64,000 nucleotides of DNA from Myotis daubentonii (Eukaryota; Chordata; Mammalia; Chiroptera; Vespertilionidae). Made by a program: the position numbers and the translations under genes. This document shows, piece after piece, positions 48,059-59,227 of the stretch (positions are counted from its first letter, which is position 1; each line of letters opens with the position of its first letter). The DNA is taken from NCBI RefSeq assembly GCF_963259705.1, contig NC_081861.1:63428673-63492672 (forward strand), given 5' to 3'. Under the pieces are notes generated by a model. The model did no database searches, was not told where the DNA came from, and saw nothing but the letters and a program-made list of their open reading frames with translations.

Positions 48059-50349
48059 TATATTATAAAAATAATATTTCAAATGCCACATACTGATAAG
48101 CATTTTCTTCCCAAGACAAATTAGGACTATATGGAAAATGTAATAAAATGTATATTAAATGTTTTCAAATTCAAGAAATTAGCATTCTATTAAGGAATCC
48201 ATTTAATTCGTAGTTTGCTTCTACTATGAGAATATTGGATGTGCCTTAAAGTTGTGTTCTGAAGCTAAAATTATATAATTAAAAATTCAGTGTCAATATA
48301 TACGGTACCTTAGCTAAATGAACATGGATATGATAGCTGTTAATTCAAATTATTGACCAAGATTTTAAAAGAAAGCATAAAGTTTAATATAAGTGCACTA
48401 AATTTATTGTTTTTTATTCTATGTAAAAATGTACCAGGATCTTGTATAATGATTTATGCATTTAAAAGTTAAAGCAAACAAATTTAAACACCAATATTAA
48501 ACATTCCTGCTTTAATAATACTATTTTATGAGATGTGCTCACAATTTTGTCTTTCTCACATTTCTGCATCATAAAAAAATTGTCCTCATTTTTCCGTTTT
48601 CCATAGGTAGACCAATGAAAAATGTTCTAAGAGTATCGATCTGCAACTACCTTGATATTAACTTTCTAAGTAGTGTTGGCTCCTTTGCCAAGTTTTTAAT
48701 AAGTTTAATACAAGCTGTTTAAATAGTTATTAGCAACCATAATTCAGGAAGTGCTTTCTATTCCTAAATTGTATTACTGTCAAGAATCAGCTATTTTCAT
48801 TATGATGCTTATATTAAAATGCACATTTATTAATACACACACAAAATGTAAAGAGAAGTCAGAAAATATCAATGAAAACAAATGGTCTAGAGGTAATGCA
48901 AATAATGACACACATATAAACTCTAAAAGATATTTTATCTGTTTTCACAGGCTTAAAATCATTGGCTGAGGAAACTATCAGCAGAGTAAGTGAACATACA
49001 CCCTATGCCATGAGTTTGGCAGATCAATCTCTAAGATTCCAAGCAAAAAAAGAAAAAAATTCCTAGTGGAGTAAAATACCCCTCAAGCTGTAAGGCAATT
49101 TCAGCAACAACTCTGCAAAGAATTCTACACAATCACAACTCTCTGATACTATTCTTCAAACCAGTATTTGTTGTTTTTGTCATGTGTTGAGAAAGTTTAG
49201 TCACAATGATTTATTGCTACACATTTCTTTGGATCTTCATAAAATGTACTGCCAAATCCTTATACATCCTGTAATGGGTTGGCTGGGAATAAAATTTTCC
49301 AAACTCATTGGTCATTTCTCAGCAGGCACTGTTTCCCTTCATAAACTTTAGTAAAGGAATATGAACAAAAATCTATAAATAACACGATTCTCATTCTAAA
49401 ACACACGGACCATGGTATGTGCAGAGTCTAACACATTTTGTGATAGCAGATTGAGATTTATTTTATAGTCAAAATTCATGGATTTTTAGGGTGTTAAATA
49501 GAGTGTAAACATTCAATTTCATTAATTCATCATGCAACAGCTAAAAAGAACGCTATGTAAAGCATGCTGTGTTGTCTGTAGCTTATGACAATGGTTCAAA
49601 TCAAACCAACAAATTACATTCCTATGTGGAAGAAGTTAGCTTCATGTTTTCTCTGATTACATCTAAAACTGCAGGGCCACAAAATAATGCCTGATTAACG
49701 CAAATTCATTCTCACTGCTGGAGTAGAAGAGGTTGTTATTGATGGTGGGTCAATAACCACATCAAATCACACATTATTGTATACGAATTGCACCATACCT
49801 GCCATCATGAAACAATATGAGTGCAAGAATACCCCTTCCCCAGAGGAGTGTAAAATCTAAATGAGAGAACAGACATACATGCATGAAACTATTATAAAGC
49901 ATAAGCAGTTACAGGTAAATATATAGAATACAAAATAAATGTTGAAGGAATCTATAGTAAGGGAGTGATTTGGGATATAGCCAGTTAATGGTTTATAAAA
50001 GCAATTTTAAAATATTTTCCTTTAGCATAAAATAATATAATGAAATGACTTTCTTAGAGCCTTTATAATCTGAGTGATTAAATATCATATGAATTTAAAA
50101 TTCATGATTCCATTGAATATTCTGAAATGACTGTGCTTTGAGAATGTTTAGTAAAGCTATTAGTGTGTGTTTGTGTATTTACATTTATTTATTATTTTAA
50201 TAGGGCCTAAATAAAAATAAGCCAGTCAAAACCATAGTAGGGAAGGAAACCAGTCATGGGAGAGCAAATGCCCGGATTCTAACAAGCACCAAGTTTGAAA
50301 AATAGCTATTTAACACATCTGGATGATGATTTCTTTGATATTTTATTTT

Positions 50350-50566
50350 AATTTTTTAATATATTTATTGATTTTTTTTACAGAGAGGAAGGGAGAGAGA
50401 TAGAGTTAGAAACATCGATGAGAGAGAAACATCGATCAGCTGCCTCCTGCACATCTCCTACTGGGGATGTGCCCACAACCCAGGTACATGCCCTTGACCG
50501 GAATCGAACCTGGGACCTTTCAGTCCGCAAGCCGACGCTCTATCCACTGAGCCAAACCGGTTTCAG
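50350..50566 (-). mobile_element. Ves SINE (young, reverse, with target duplication)
   Basis: The complement begins TGAAACCGGTTTGGCTCAG, then GATAGAGCGTCGGCTTG and GGTTCGATTCCGGTCAAGG. A 14-bp duplication TCTTTGATATTTTA flanks it (about 50331-50344 and 50569-50582). Confidence 0.95.
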
Positions 50567-50809
50567 CATCTTTGATATTTTAAAGAAAATTATAAATACC
50601 TGTGTGTGTCATTGGTTAAATAAAATATTTATAAAGGCAAGAAAATAATGGAATGCTAAGAAATCTTTCAGTCTTATGGAGGAAAGTTTTTCTCATTCTT
50701 CAAAATCATTTCTAAACATTAGTGTAGCTCCAATAGCAAACGTAATAAATTGGACCTAAGCAAACAACATAAAACATAAAAGTTTAGAGCTAGAAGGCTC
50801 CAATCTCAT

Positions 50810-50940
50810 GTATGTGTGGTGAAACTGCAGCCCAAAGGGAACACTGGCTAATGCACTAAGGTCACAGAGGCTGAGACCTCTAGGACTAGAAATCAGATCT
50901 CACAACTGGCATTCTAATATTATGTGCTAACATGCTGTCT
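50810..50940 (-). repeat. MIR fragment
   Basis: GAAACTGCAGCCCAAAGGGA, TAAGGTCACAGAGGCTGAGA, CTAGAAATCAGATCTCACAA in reversed MIR order. Confidence 0.65.
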
Positions 50941-51179
50941 CTCAGAATTTAGTACTACAGAAAAGTTTTCTTTATAAAGGGTATGAGGCCAACAAAATTT
51001 AATTTCATTAAGAAGAGTTATATATAAAAAGAGATCTAGAAGTTGTACCTAGTTCCACTTTTTTGGATATCCTGAACTAGCTAATGTTTTTACCTAGACA
51101 GAATTTAGCTTAATTCTGTTATTTCAAAGGTTTTAAGGATATTGTCCTTTGCATGATTATAGTGTTCTTGTTATTGGAT

Positions 51180-51433
51180 ACTATCTATGTAGAACTCAGA
51201 ATAACACCTTATTTGGAAATAGGGTATTTGCCGATGTGATCAAGGGTGAGAAAACATCATATTGCATTACGGGTGGGCCCTAAATCCAATTAGAGTATTC
51301 TTATGCTGGACACCGCAAAAGATAAACACACATAGAACAAGACATATGACAAGTGAGACAGGTTTAGTTACACTGCCACGAGCCAAGGAATGCCAAAAGC
51401 TGGAAGAAGCAAGGAAAGATCCTTCCCCTAGAG
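51180..51433 (+). repeat. Old eutherian LTR-like repeat, truncated
   Basis: ACACCTTATTTGGAAATAGG, GGTGGGCCCTAAATCCAATT, CACGAGCCAAGGAATGCCAA and GGAAAGATCCTTCCCCTAGAG match the order of a common mammalian repeat that I cannot place with certainty (MaLR-like). It is cut by the hAT at 51434. Confidence 0.55.
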
Positions 51434-51658
51434 CAGTGGTTCTCAACCTTCCTAATGCCGCGACCCTTTAATACAGTTCCTCATGCTGTGGTGACCCCCA
51501 ATTTCATTGTTACAAATTGAACATAATTAGAGCGTAGTTATTAATCACAAAAACAATATGTAATTATATATGTGTTTTCCGATGGTCTTAGGCGACCCCT
51601 GTGAAAGGGTCGTTCGACCCCCAAAGGGGTCGCGACCCACAGGTTGGAAAAAGGTGTG
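51434..51658. mobile_element. hAT element (GGTTCTCAACC family), right end damaged
   Basis: CAGTGGTTCTCAACCTTCCT start and GGGTCGTTCGACCCCCAAAG interior as at 7460. The right end reads ACAGGTTGGAAAAAGGTG in place of the GAGAACCACTG repeat, and no 8-bp duplication is seen. Confidence 0.85.
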
Positions 51659-51699
51659 GTTTATAGAATATATGGTTAAAACCATTTCTAAGGAATAAA

Positions 51700-52013
51700 G
51701 TGGGGTTTTTTTTCCCCTGAGGTGTCTTTTTAATATTAGATAGAAATCAACACAAAGGGCTAGAGCTCTACATTTCCAAAGGCATGAAAAAATGCTTAAG
51801 TTACTCACAAAATACGCTGCAGGCGGGTCTCGTCCCTAAGCTCAGACGAGCAAGAGGAAAATGAAAGGCAGGAGGGGCACAGGGAGGGAGAAGGCCTCCT
51901 AGGGTAGGCACAGGGCTCCAGATGCCGGCGGCACACTGCCCAAGGAGTCCTTGCAGCCAACAGAGTTTCTAATATCGATTTCATCTCAAGTCCTTCCGAG
52001 GGTCTCGCCAGCA
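51700..52013 (-). pseudogene. RHOU: Retained 3' UTR of the RHOU retrocopy
   Basis: Sequence following the pseudogene TGA, still GC-rich near 51830-52013 and then AT-rich, consistent with mRNA-derived 3' UTR copied along with the coding part. A short A-run (minus strand, near 51706-51715) may be the remains of the poly(A) tail but is too short to prove it. The 3' limit is uncertain because a hAT-like element occupies 51434-51658. Confidence 0.5.
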
Positions 52014-52780
52014 TCATACGAAGCAGCAGCACTTCTTGCACCAGGACTTGGAGAGGGTCCTCATTTTGCCCGGAGGCCTGCTCTTCGGTTTCTTTGGCTG
52101 CTGCTGCGTGTCCGAGTACTGGATGCCGGCCACGATGGCCGCGTCACAGACCTCTTTGAGGTTCTTGAGTCAAGGCCGAGCACTCGTGGGAGGCGGCCTT
52201 GATCTCCTTGGCGCACAGCTTGGCCGCCTCCTCGGGCACCGGCTTCTCCTTGCACTTGTACAGCTCTAGGAGGACTTTGACGTCTTCCCGGAGGTCCGAC
52301 TGCGTGCCCAAGAGGATGATGGGGGCTTTGGGGCAGTGGCGCTGGCTCTCGGGCACCCACTTCTCGGTGACGTTCTGGAAGGAAAAAGGGCTGACCACGC
52401 AGAAGCACAGCAGGAAGATGTCCGCGTTGGTGTAGCACAGAGGCCGCAGCCTGTCGAACTCTCCTGTCCCGCAGTCACAGAGCTGGAGTCTCACGGGCCA
52501 CCCATCCACAGACACCACAGCCCAGAGGTGTGGAAGGCGGTGGGGAAGCACTCGGTAGGGTACCCGTTGGTCGTATAGCTCACCACCAGGCTGGTCTTGC
52601 CCACCGCGCCTTCGCCAATCAGCACGCACTTGATGCCAAGGCCCTCGGCGCCGCCCGCGCACCCCTGCCAACCCCCCCCCCCACGCGAACCCCCCCCCCC
52701 CGCAGCTCCTGGCGTGGAGGCAATGGCGGCGCCTCACAGAGGCCGCGGAATGCGGGGTTCCCCCTGCTTCTGGGGCTTCG
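52014..52780 (-). pseudogene. RHOU: RHOU (Wrch-1) processed pseudogene, coding part
   Basis: An intronless copy of the atypical Rho GTPase RHOU in pieces across frames. The N terminus resembles [18 protein letters not shown]. The P-loop [15 protein letters not shown] lies in a second frame. [31 protein letters not shown] and [20 protein letters not shown] lie in a third, and the C terminus ends [11 protein letters not shown] with a CAAX-like tail and TGA at 52014-52016. At least three frame changes are visible: between the P-loop and switch I, in the TAGQ switch II region (now CGTG), and at LTQKNLKE. A codon is also missing in the ECSA region. The start codon position is mutated. No intact GTPase can be made. 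The GC content is that of the parent gene. Confidence 0.92.
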
Positions 52781-52960
52781 GTCCTCGCTCATGGAGGTGC
52801 AGGCACGGGCAAGCAGGGCCAGGCACAACCACCCTTTAGTCCTCTGGGAGCCGTGCTGCAGGCGAGTCCCCTGCCCCGAGAGCCCGAGGTTCCAGGCCAC
52901 GCGGCGCCCAGACAAAGGAGGCGGCGGGGGGGGGGGGGGGGGGTTGGGGGGGGGGGCGAG
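52781..52960 (-). pseudogene. RHOU: RHOU retrocopy 5' UTR with homopolymeric G tract
   Basis: GC-rich sequence directly upstream of the RHOU coding similarity, most simply the parent 5' UTR. At its outer edge the plus strand carries an 18-nt G run (52926-52943), TT and an 11-nt G run (52946-52956). Runs of 10 or more C also occur at 52669-52700. These can form G-quadruplexes and are error-prone in sequencing. Confidence 0.55.
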
Positions 52961-53861
52961 GTCTGTCTCTGCCCACTTGATCGGAGGACTGCGGACTGCT
53001 CACCATGGGGCAGGGCCAAGTGGTTTTTTTTTTTAACTTGCAAACTGGGTTGATAAAATTAAACAAGTTTCTTTCCTGCAGGACTTTTAAAAGCTTCAAA
53101 ACAACAACAATGCTATTAATGTTCACTGTGAGTCCCCAAGAAGGGAAAATGCACTTCCAGAACTTAATTAACCATGTGATATAGAAACAAATCCTACCAC
53201 CATCGTTTTTGGGGGTTCTCTGAGGGGTAGGTTGAGGAGACTATCCCCTTATCAGAAAGAAAGATTTTAGACCAGAGTCTAATGGTAGATAAAAATCCAA
53301 GGAGACACAACTGCTTGGAGTTGGTTACTAGATTTTAGTAAGAATTCTCACAACACGGAAAGGAAAAATAGGGACACTGGTGCTCCTTGTTTCGTTTTGG
53401 GTTTTTTTCCTCTTTCCAACACTGACACATGCACACACAGGAACACTGTAGGCACTTCATAGTAGCAGTGCCTCTACGTATTACTTTTTCTCATTCACTC
53501 AACTTGTAATGCCACAAGGAATTATTCAACCTGCATATTCAGCTAAATGCTGAATAAAATTTACCCGACCTTCAGGGTTAATAAAATATCCCGTGACCTT
53601 CAGGATGTCTCCATACAATAACTTTCCTTCTTATCTTATTAAAGTTACTGTGCTGGCCAGTGACTGACATGCTCATATCTCTTCCTTATCGGAACACTCC
53701 CCAAAGTCACTTTCTACAGAAACAGTCCAAGGTGGACAAATTCTGGACCACATCACCCTGCCACCCTCTCCCTTACCAAAGGCAAATCTGACTCAATCAG
53801 AGATGGTATGGAGACTGAGGTGACCTGGCATGAAAGTTTGCCCAAAAAGAACCAAATGGAG

Positions 53862-54078
53862 CCGAAACCGGTTTGGCTCAGTGGATAGAGCGTCGGCTTG
53901 CGGACTGAAAGGTCCCAGGTTCGATTCCTGTCAAGGGCATGTACCTGGGTTGCGGGCACATCCCCAGTGGGGAGTGTGCAGGAGGCAGCTGATCGATGTT
54001 TCTCTCTCATCGATGTTTCTAACTCTCTATCTCTCTCCCTTCCTCTCTGTAAAAAAATCAATAAAATATATTTTTTAA
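53862..54078 (+). mobile_element. Ves SINE (young, with target duplication)
   Basis: AGCCGAAACCGGTTTGGCTC, GATAGAGCGTCGGC, tail AATCAATAAAATATATTTTTT. The 16-bp duplication AAAAAGAACCAAATGG flanks it (about 53846-53861 and again near 54078-54093). Confidence 0.96.
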
Positions 54079-54904
54079 AAAAAGAACCAAATGGGGACTA
54101 GAGTCACCCCATTAAAAATCTCACCTAGAAATAGATCGAGACATAAAAGCAGGCAACAGACTACAGAACCTCAGAAGGAAGGCAGAGATCACCACCTGAT
54201 ATTTTATGTATATTTTTTAAAAATGTATCTGACTTCTCTTACTAGAATGTAAGCTGTGGAAAATAATAATTTCTTTTGTTACTCCTTCATGGGATATCAC
54301 TCTGCTATGTAAAAAAACCCCCACATAATTCACTGACCTACTCCAATTCTACATATTGCCAAGAAAATTAACTCTTAATAGAATAATAGCAAATAAATGT
54401 TTTCTTATCATACAGTAATAACTTGAAATAAATATAATATGGATGGCATTTGAATTACTATAGGTGTTGTCCCTAATGGACAGGGCAAATAAGTCCCAAA
54501 TTTCTCCTCTTCAGAACTATGAGGTCATCAGGAAAAGAGACTTTTCAATGCAATATATATTCTTACGTTATTACACTTCACAAAATAAATGCACTGGTTT
54601 ATAAAACATAGAGACTTTCAGGTGATTTTTTATTCAGTGAAAATTCAAGCTCAAGAGGCATTCTAGTATCATTAAAATTAATCTGAGTTATATGGCTATG
54701 TTCTCTATGTAATGAAAGTTTTGTTTATTAAACTGGTAGGTGAGTTCACAGCTGACTTAACATTCTTCATACTTTTTTGCTAAAAGATTTCATCGTGGCC
54801 GTTTTTTAACTGAAGTTAGGTAAATTTTAATGAAAGAAATAATGTTAAAATATTTAGTATGTGACAATAAAAGGAGGGTATTTTGAAAGATTTTCCTTAT
54901 TGTG

Positions 54905-55145
54905 AGGCAATATAAAAAAGTGGTTAAGGGCCCAGGCTCTGGAGACACACTGAGTTGCAATCTTAGCTCTGATGCTTACTAGCCAAGCAACATTGCAATG
55001 GAGAAAATTAACTAACCTTTCTGAACCTCAATTTTCTCATTTATAAAATGAGAACAATACTAATAATAAAGATAACCTGGTTGGATGTGTATATTTCAAG
55101 TTCTTAGAACATTTCCTGGGGGATAGTAAATGCTATATACTGTTC
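54905..55145 (+). repeat. MIR SINE
   Basis: AAGTGGTTAAGGGCCCAGGC, TCTTAGCTCTGATGCTTACT, CTTTCTGAACCTCAATTTTC, ATTTATAAAATGAGAACAAT: near-complete MIR order. Confidence 0.87.
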
Positions 55146-58026
55146 ATTGTTATTATTTTTTAAATGTTTTTAAGGATGTCTATAGAATATCCAGAAAGGC
55201 ATTTAAAGACAGAGTTTTAATTTTAAGAGAGGTTTGAGCTGGAAATATAAATCTAGGCATTAGAGGGAGGAGTGAATGGACAAATGGACACATACACATA
55301 CACACACACACTCATACTCTTAAAACAGTGCCTAGCACATAAGTACTATATAAATGTTAAAACGCTAATTGTTTTGATATTATCCAATTATTTTTATTTT
55401 AATGACTTTATATGTCACTTTAATTTAAGCTTATTAAAATAAAAGCATATAGTAGGTGCTCACTAAAGGTTTAATGAATATAAACAATTTTTGGTGGTTA
55501 CCTTTTTTGATTCATCATAATAAAATGTAGACTGAAATTCTTAAAATATACAAAATTTATATTTCTCAGATTATACTCAAAATCTAAATTTAACAGGTAA
55601 TAAACTACTAAACACTTATGACAACACTAATATCAGCTTTGACTTGAAAACATTTTCAAATTCAGTTAATTTAGAATAAAAATAAATGCATATATTTCCT
55701 ATGCCTATGAGCCACAGAAAAACAACCCCAATAAACTATAATCACCAATTAAGATCTTCAGATTCCTTAGGCTTAAATGTTCCTGCCCCAAAATAGTTGG
55801 TAGTATTTCCCCAGCATTTGTATCTTATCCTCAACAGTTTGGCTCACATACAGAACAGGACTGGAGAGGAAGGGGAGCATAGACCAAGTTATTCACCATC
55901 TAAATAAAACTGAAAAAAAAAGTGTACATTCTTGTATCCCTAGTATGCACCACATGTGCCTGTATAAGATAATCTAGCAATTACATTATGCCTAAAAATG
56001 TTTCTTGATTTCAGCTCATATTATAGTTAGCTCTACTTATTATTTCTCCACTGCAGTCCCGTACCCACAGCAGAATCTCACTAAGGTACATGCTTCCATT
56101 CAAAAGAATAAGGGGGGGGGGGGAGGTCTGGGATAATTAACAAACCTCAGTAAGATCCTCAGGAACACAGATGGACAGTTCCCCTCAGAGGATGGGGAGG
56201 CAGAGGAGGTGATCCTGGGCCTTAAATTCAGGTGTAAATATCGCAACGTAAATTCCCAGGACAAAGGCTAGCCCCAAAAAGCCTTTGTCATATGCCGTTT
56301 TCCTAGTTCCAGAGATATATTTCTAAAGTAAGGGAAAAAGTGGCTACCTATCCAGTGGCCAGTTGAATAAACTTGGATCATTTTGAGAGTGACTATACAG
56401 TCATAAAAATACCAGATTTTAATCTCCAGGTTCCAGCATTTTTATGAGCAGTATCACAAAAGAACATTATGTCTCCTAGAATATTTCTTTCTGCACTCCG
56501 ATTCTGAGGAAGAAATATGCCCCTCATTGCCTCTCTCCCAGTATGATTTTCCCCAACACAGGCAACCTTTATCAATAGAGTATAAAAGCAAGTTTATAGT
56601 ATGTTAACCATTGGTGGTTTTTTCAAAAGCGTGCCATTTCTGATTTCTCTGCTTTTGAGGGGAAAAAAGATGAAGTTTGTGGCTCAAAATGCTTAAGTAA
56701 GAATTGGTGATGCTTTTGTAAAGGCCGACAATGAGAGACCATATTCAGATAGTTTTCCTGGTAATATGCATTACTAACAATGGTGCATTTAAGAGATTTT
56801 CTGTTTTTGCACCTTCTTTTTGTAATCCAATTAAGACAAATGATGCTTTCTTCTTCTGTCAGAATAACTATATGTACTTTTAATTTTTTTCTAATGTAAT
56901 AAAATTAGTAACTTGGAAGATACCATCTTTAGTGTGTAATTGAAGGTTTACTTCATTGTTTTTTAAAAGTCCCACACAGTTATATAACCTATACTAAAAT
57001 GTATTATTAAAACAAGTTATAACATATGTTATTGGTATTATACAGAGAAAAGAAAAATTATTCTGGATAAAATTATTATTCCTCAAAGACAAAGAAAAAG
57101 GTTTTTTCAAGTGTATTTAGGGGGAAAAAATCACACAATAAATGTTTTACAAAAGTATTTTAATAAAACATTCAAACAAAATTTTGGTTAAACTTACTAA
57201 GCTTAATATTCCTAGAATTACATATTCTTTGTTTGCCTAACCTAACCTATAAGAATAAAACCTTGTTATATATAAAACTGAGCAGTTAATTCTAAAATAA
57301 TACTTTAGAACATCAAACATAAGAAAATCAGGCATCCATGTACCATAAAACTACAACATACTGTAATTTAATCCAAATTTCACTACATCTTATTTGAAAC
57401 ATCCATTAAACAGTCACTTAGAAAAATAGCATTCAAAGATGACCCTGCAGTTTAAACAGAAAATAAACCTATGGTTATAAAAGTAAATCATTCAACAAAC
57501 ACTTAAATTGAGCATTTGAGTTCACTAACTGCTATCTTTAGCACATTTCAATTAATTAACTACTATATTTAGTAAGAGATAACAATGACTATAATAAGCT
57601 AAATGCAAACAAAAAATAAGTAACTGTAAAAACAACATTTTTTTTTGTCTCTTAGCTGGCTCCGTGACTACATCAATTTTCTCCAAATACCTAAACATTT
57701 CAAAAAGAAGCTCCCACACACAAAAATAACAATTTTCAACTTTTTCTGTGCCTCTTCGCCCCCAAATTTACCCGACTGTTTTCACTTGCTTGCTGGTAAA
57801 GCCTACAAAAGTCCAATCAATTTATCCATCCCGATCTCCCTCTGAGCTTCAAATATAGTTAGAAAAACAGAAAAGTTCAAAGCTGTTGGAAAAGCAGTGA
57901 GGTTCCAAAGGGATGCCAGTGAAGAGTTTTGTTGAAAAATAAACCTACTTCCTAAAAGTCAACAGGTCAAACTCAGTCACAGCCGGAGGCCGCGGTCTTC
58001 AGAAACTGAAAGTTCTTCTCGCCGCC

Positions 58027-58815
58027 TTAATCAGCAGACTTAAAATGTTGGCCATCCACAGTGGGGTAGATGTGGCCCTCGACCATCAGATATTCGAGGG
58101 CATCCTTGATGGCCTTGATGCTCAGGCTGCCAAGCTCGGCCTGGAGCTCTGCGACGCTCTTGCCTTCCTGGTGAGGACACTCGCGAATCAAACGCAGCAC
58201 ATCCGCCTGAATAACCTGCGGGCGGACCTCGCAGGGCTGGGGAGCCTGCGCCGCCTCAGGCGGAGTGGTGGGCGCGCTCTGCCCGTAGGCCTCTTCCTGG
58301 CCTTTCGCCAGCATCATGTGCGCGTTGACCGTTTCCAGAATGTGTGAGGTGAGCTCGTTCATGTCTTCCAGGACGCGGATCTGCAACACCTCGAGGATCC
58401 TCACCTCCGCAGAACCTCTCAGGATACCTAACACTTTAGCGTACACTCCCACGGGACAGGGAGCCACCTCCTGCTTTGCTTTGCTTCTGCCCAGCCAGTG
58501 GCGGGCGTCAATAGGCTTGGTCGTCATATCATCAATCTTGTAGAGAATGTAGTTTGGCGCTCTCTCCGCCTTCCTGATGATCCCCACGATAGAGACCTGG
58601 GAAACCACTATGCCCCTGACCTTGAAAACATCGTCGACCAGAGAAGCAGTGAGCAGCTGGTTCACACAACACGGGATAATGGGCTCGATTCGAGCCCTGG
58701 ACCTTGGCGCCTTCAGAAAAGGAGCCGTGCCACCCTGCGAGGGCCCCTCATTGCTGCCACTGGCCCCACTCGCGGCAAAGAAGCCACCAGGGGTCCCATA
58801 TTCACTCTTACTCAT
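58027..58815 (-). CDS. RPA4: RPA4, RPA2-like 30-kDa subunit of replication protein A (intronless)
   Basis: An uninterrupted 262-residue reading frame resembling human RPA4 (261 aa) end to end. RPA4 replaces RPA2 in an alternative RPA complex that binds single-stranded DNA in repair but supports replication poorly (known for human). Residues 1-38 are a Gly/Ser-rich N terminus like the RPA2 phosphorylation region. Residues about 45-165 are the OB fold (VSQVSIVGIIR, YKIDDMT, LEDMNE, HILETVNAHMML). Residues 170-205 are a variable Pro/Ala linker. Residues 205-262 are the winged helix ending EGHIYPTVDGQHFKSAD. The start is the ATG aligning with human MSKS; an in-frame ATG 9 nt upstream in a tandem ATGAGTAAG duplication and another at 58842 are alternatives. 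The frame lacks introns and lies in a DIAPH2 intron on the same strand, as in human, marking an ancient retrogene. Intactness suggests function. Confidence 0.93.
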   Translation of the reverse strand: MSKSEYGTPGGFFAASGASGSNEGPSQGGTAPFLKAPRSRARIEPIIPCCVNQLLTASLVDDVFKVRGIVVSQVSIVGIIRKAERAPNYILYKIDDMTTKPIDARHWLGRSKAKQEVAPCPVGVYAKVLGILRGSAEVRILEVLQIRVLEDMNELTSHILETVNAHMMLAKGQEEAYGQSAPTTPPEAAQAPQPCEVRPQVIQADVLRLIRECPHQEGKSVAELQAELGSLSIKAIKDALEYLMVEGHIYPTVDGQHFKSAD

Positions 58816-59100
58816 CTTACTCATCGTAACCACAGCACACACGGCACAGGCGGATGGGTCAGCGGCACTTGCCTCGAGTCAGCGAGGTCGGAGGGACTGT
58901 TCAGCGAGGAGGCCAGCGAGCTCCTCAAGCGAGCGCCGGTCTCTAGGAAGAGCTGCCACCGAATGCGTGGCTTACGACACGACACGCAAGTATGTAGCCC
59001 CACGTCGCCCACGGAGCCAATCAGCGGGCAGATAGTAGAGCAGCGCTGCCTCCAGCCAGTGGGGACCTGCCAGCTGTGTGCGTGATCCCGTCATTCCTCA
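58816..59100 (-). promoter_or_regulatory. RPA4: GC-rich 5' flank and probable promoter of RPA4
   Basis: About 285 bp upstream of the RPA4 start that are much richer in CpG than the AT-rich surroundings, continuing the CpG-rich coding block. A CCAAT element with NF-Y-like context (AGCCAATCAGCGG) sits at 59015-59027, about 200 bp upstream of the start. No TATA box is evident. A promoter role is inferred from position and composition only. A retrogene needs an acquired promoter, and this block is the best candidate. Confidence 0.5.
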
Positions 59101-59227
59101 CAGAGGCCTGGTGCTTGCTGGGCTATATTTTTAAAAGGCCCGCGTATAATTTTAGGCCTTTCCTGCCTTCTCATAAAAAAGGCATCTTTGCTACCTTCCC
59201 CCGACCCCTTCATGCCTAAATTTCACA

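Noticed and set aside
52144..52737. 197-codon frame as a working Rho GTPase gene
   Set aside because: P-loop, switch and C-terminal parts lie in different frames and the start is lost, so it is a processed pseudogene.
53862..53960. tRNA gene suggested by TGGCTCAGTGGATAGAGC and GGTTCGATTCC
   Set aside because: These are the A- and B-box remains of the Ves SINE. No cloverleaf acceptor stem closes, and the same text is dispersed through the window.
58498..59085. 195-codon frame antisense to RPA4
   Set aside because: It overlaps the conserved RPA4 coding block on the other strand and the GC-rich flank, and has no recognisable domain. Long antisense frames are expected in CpG-rich coding DNA.
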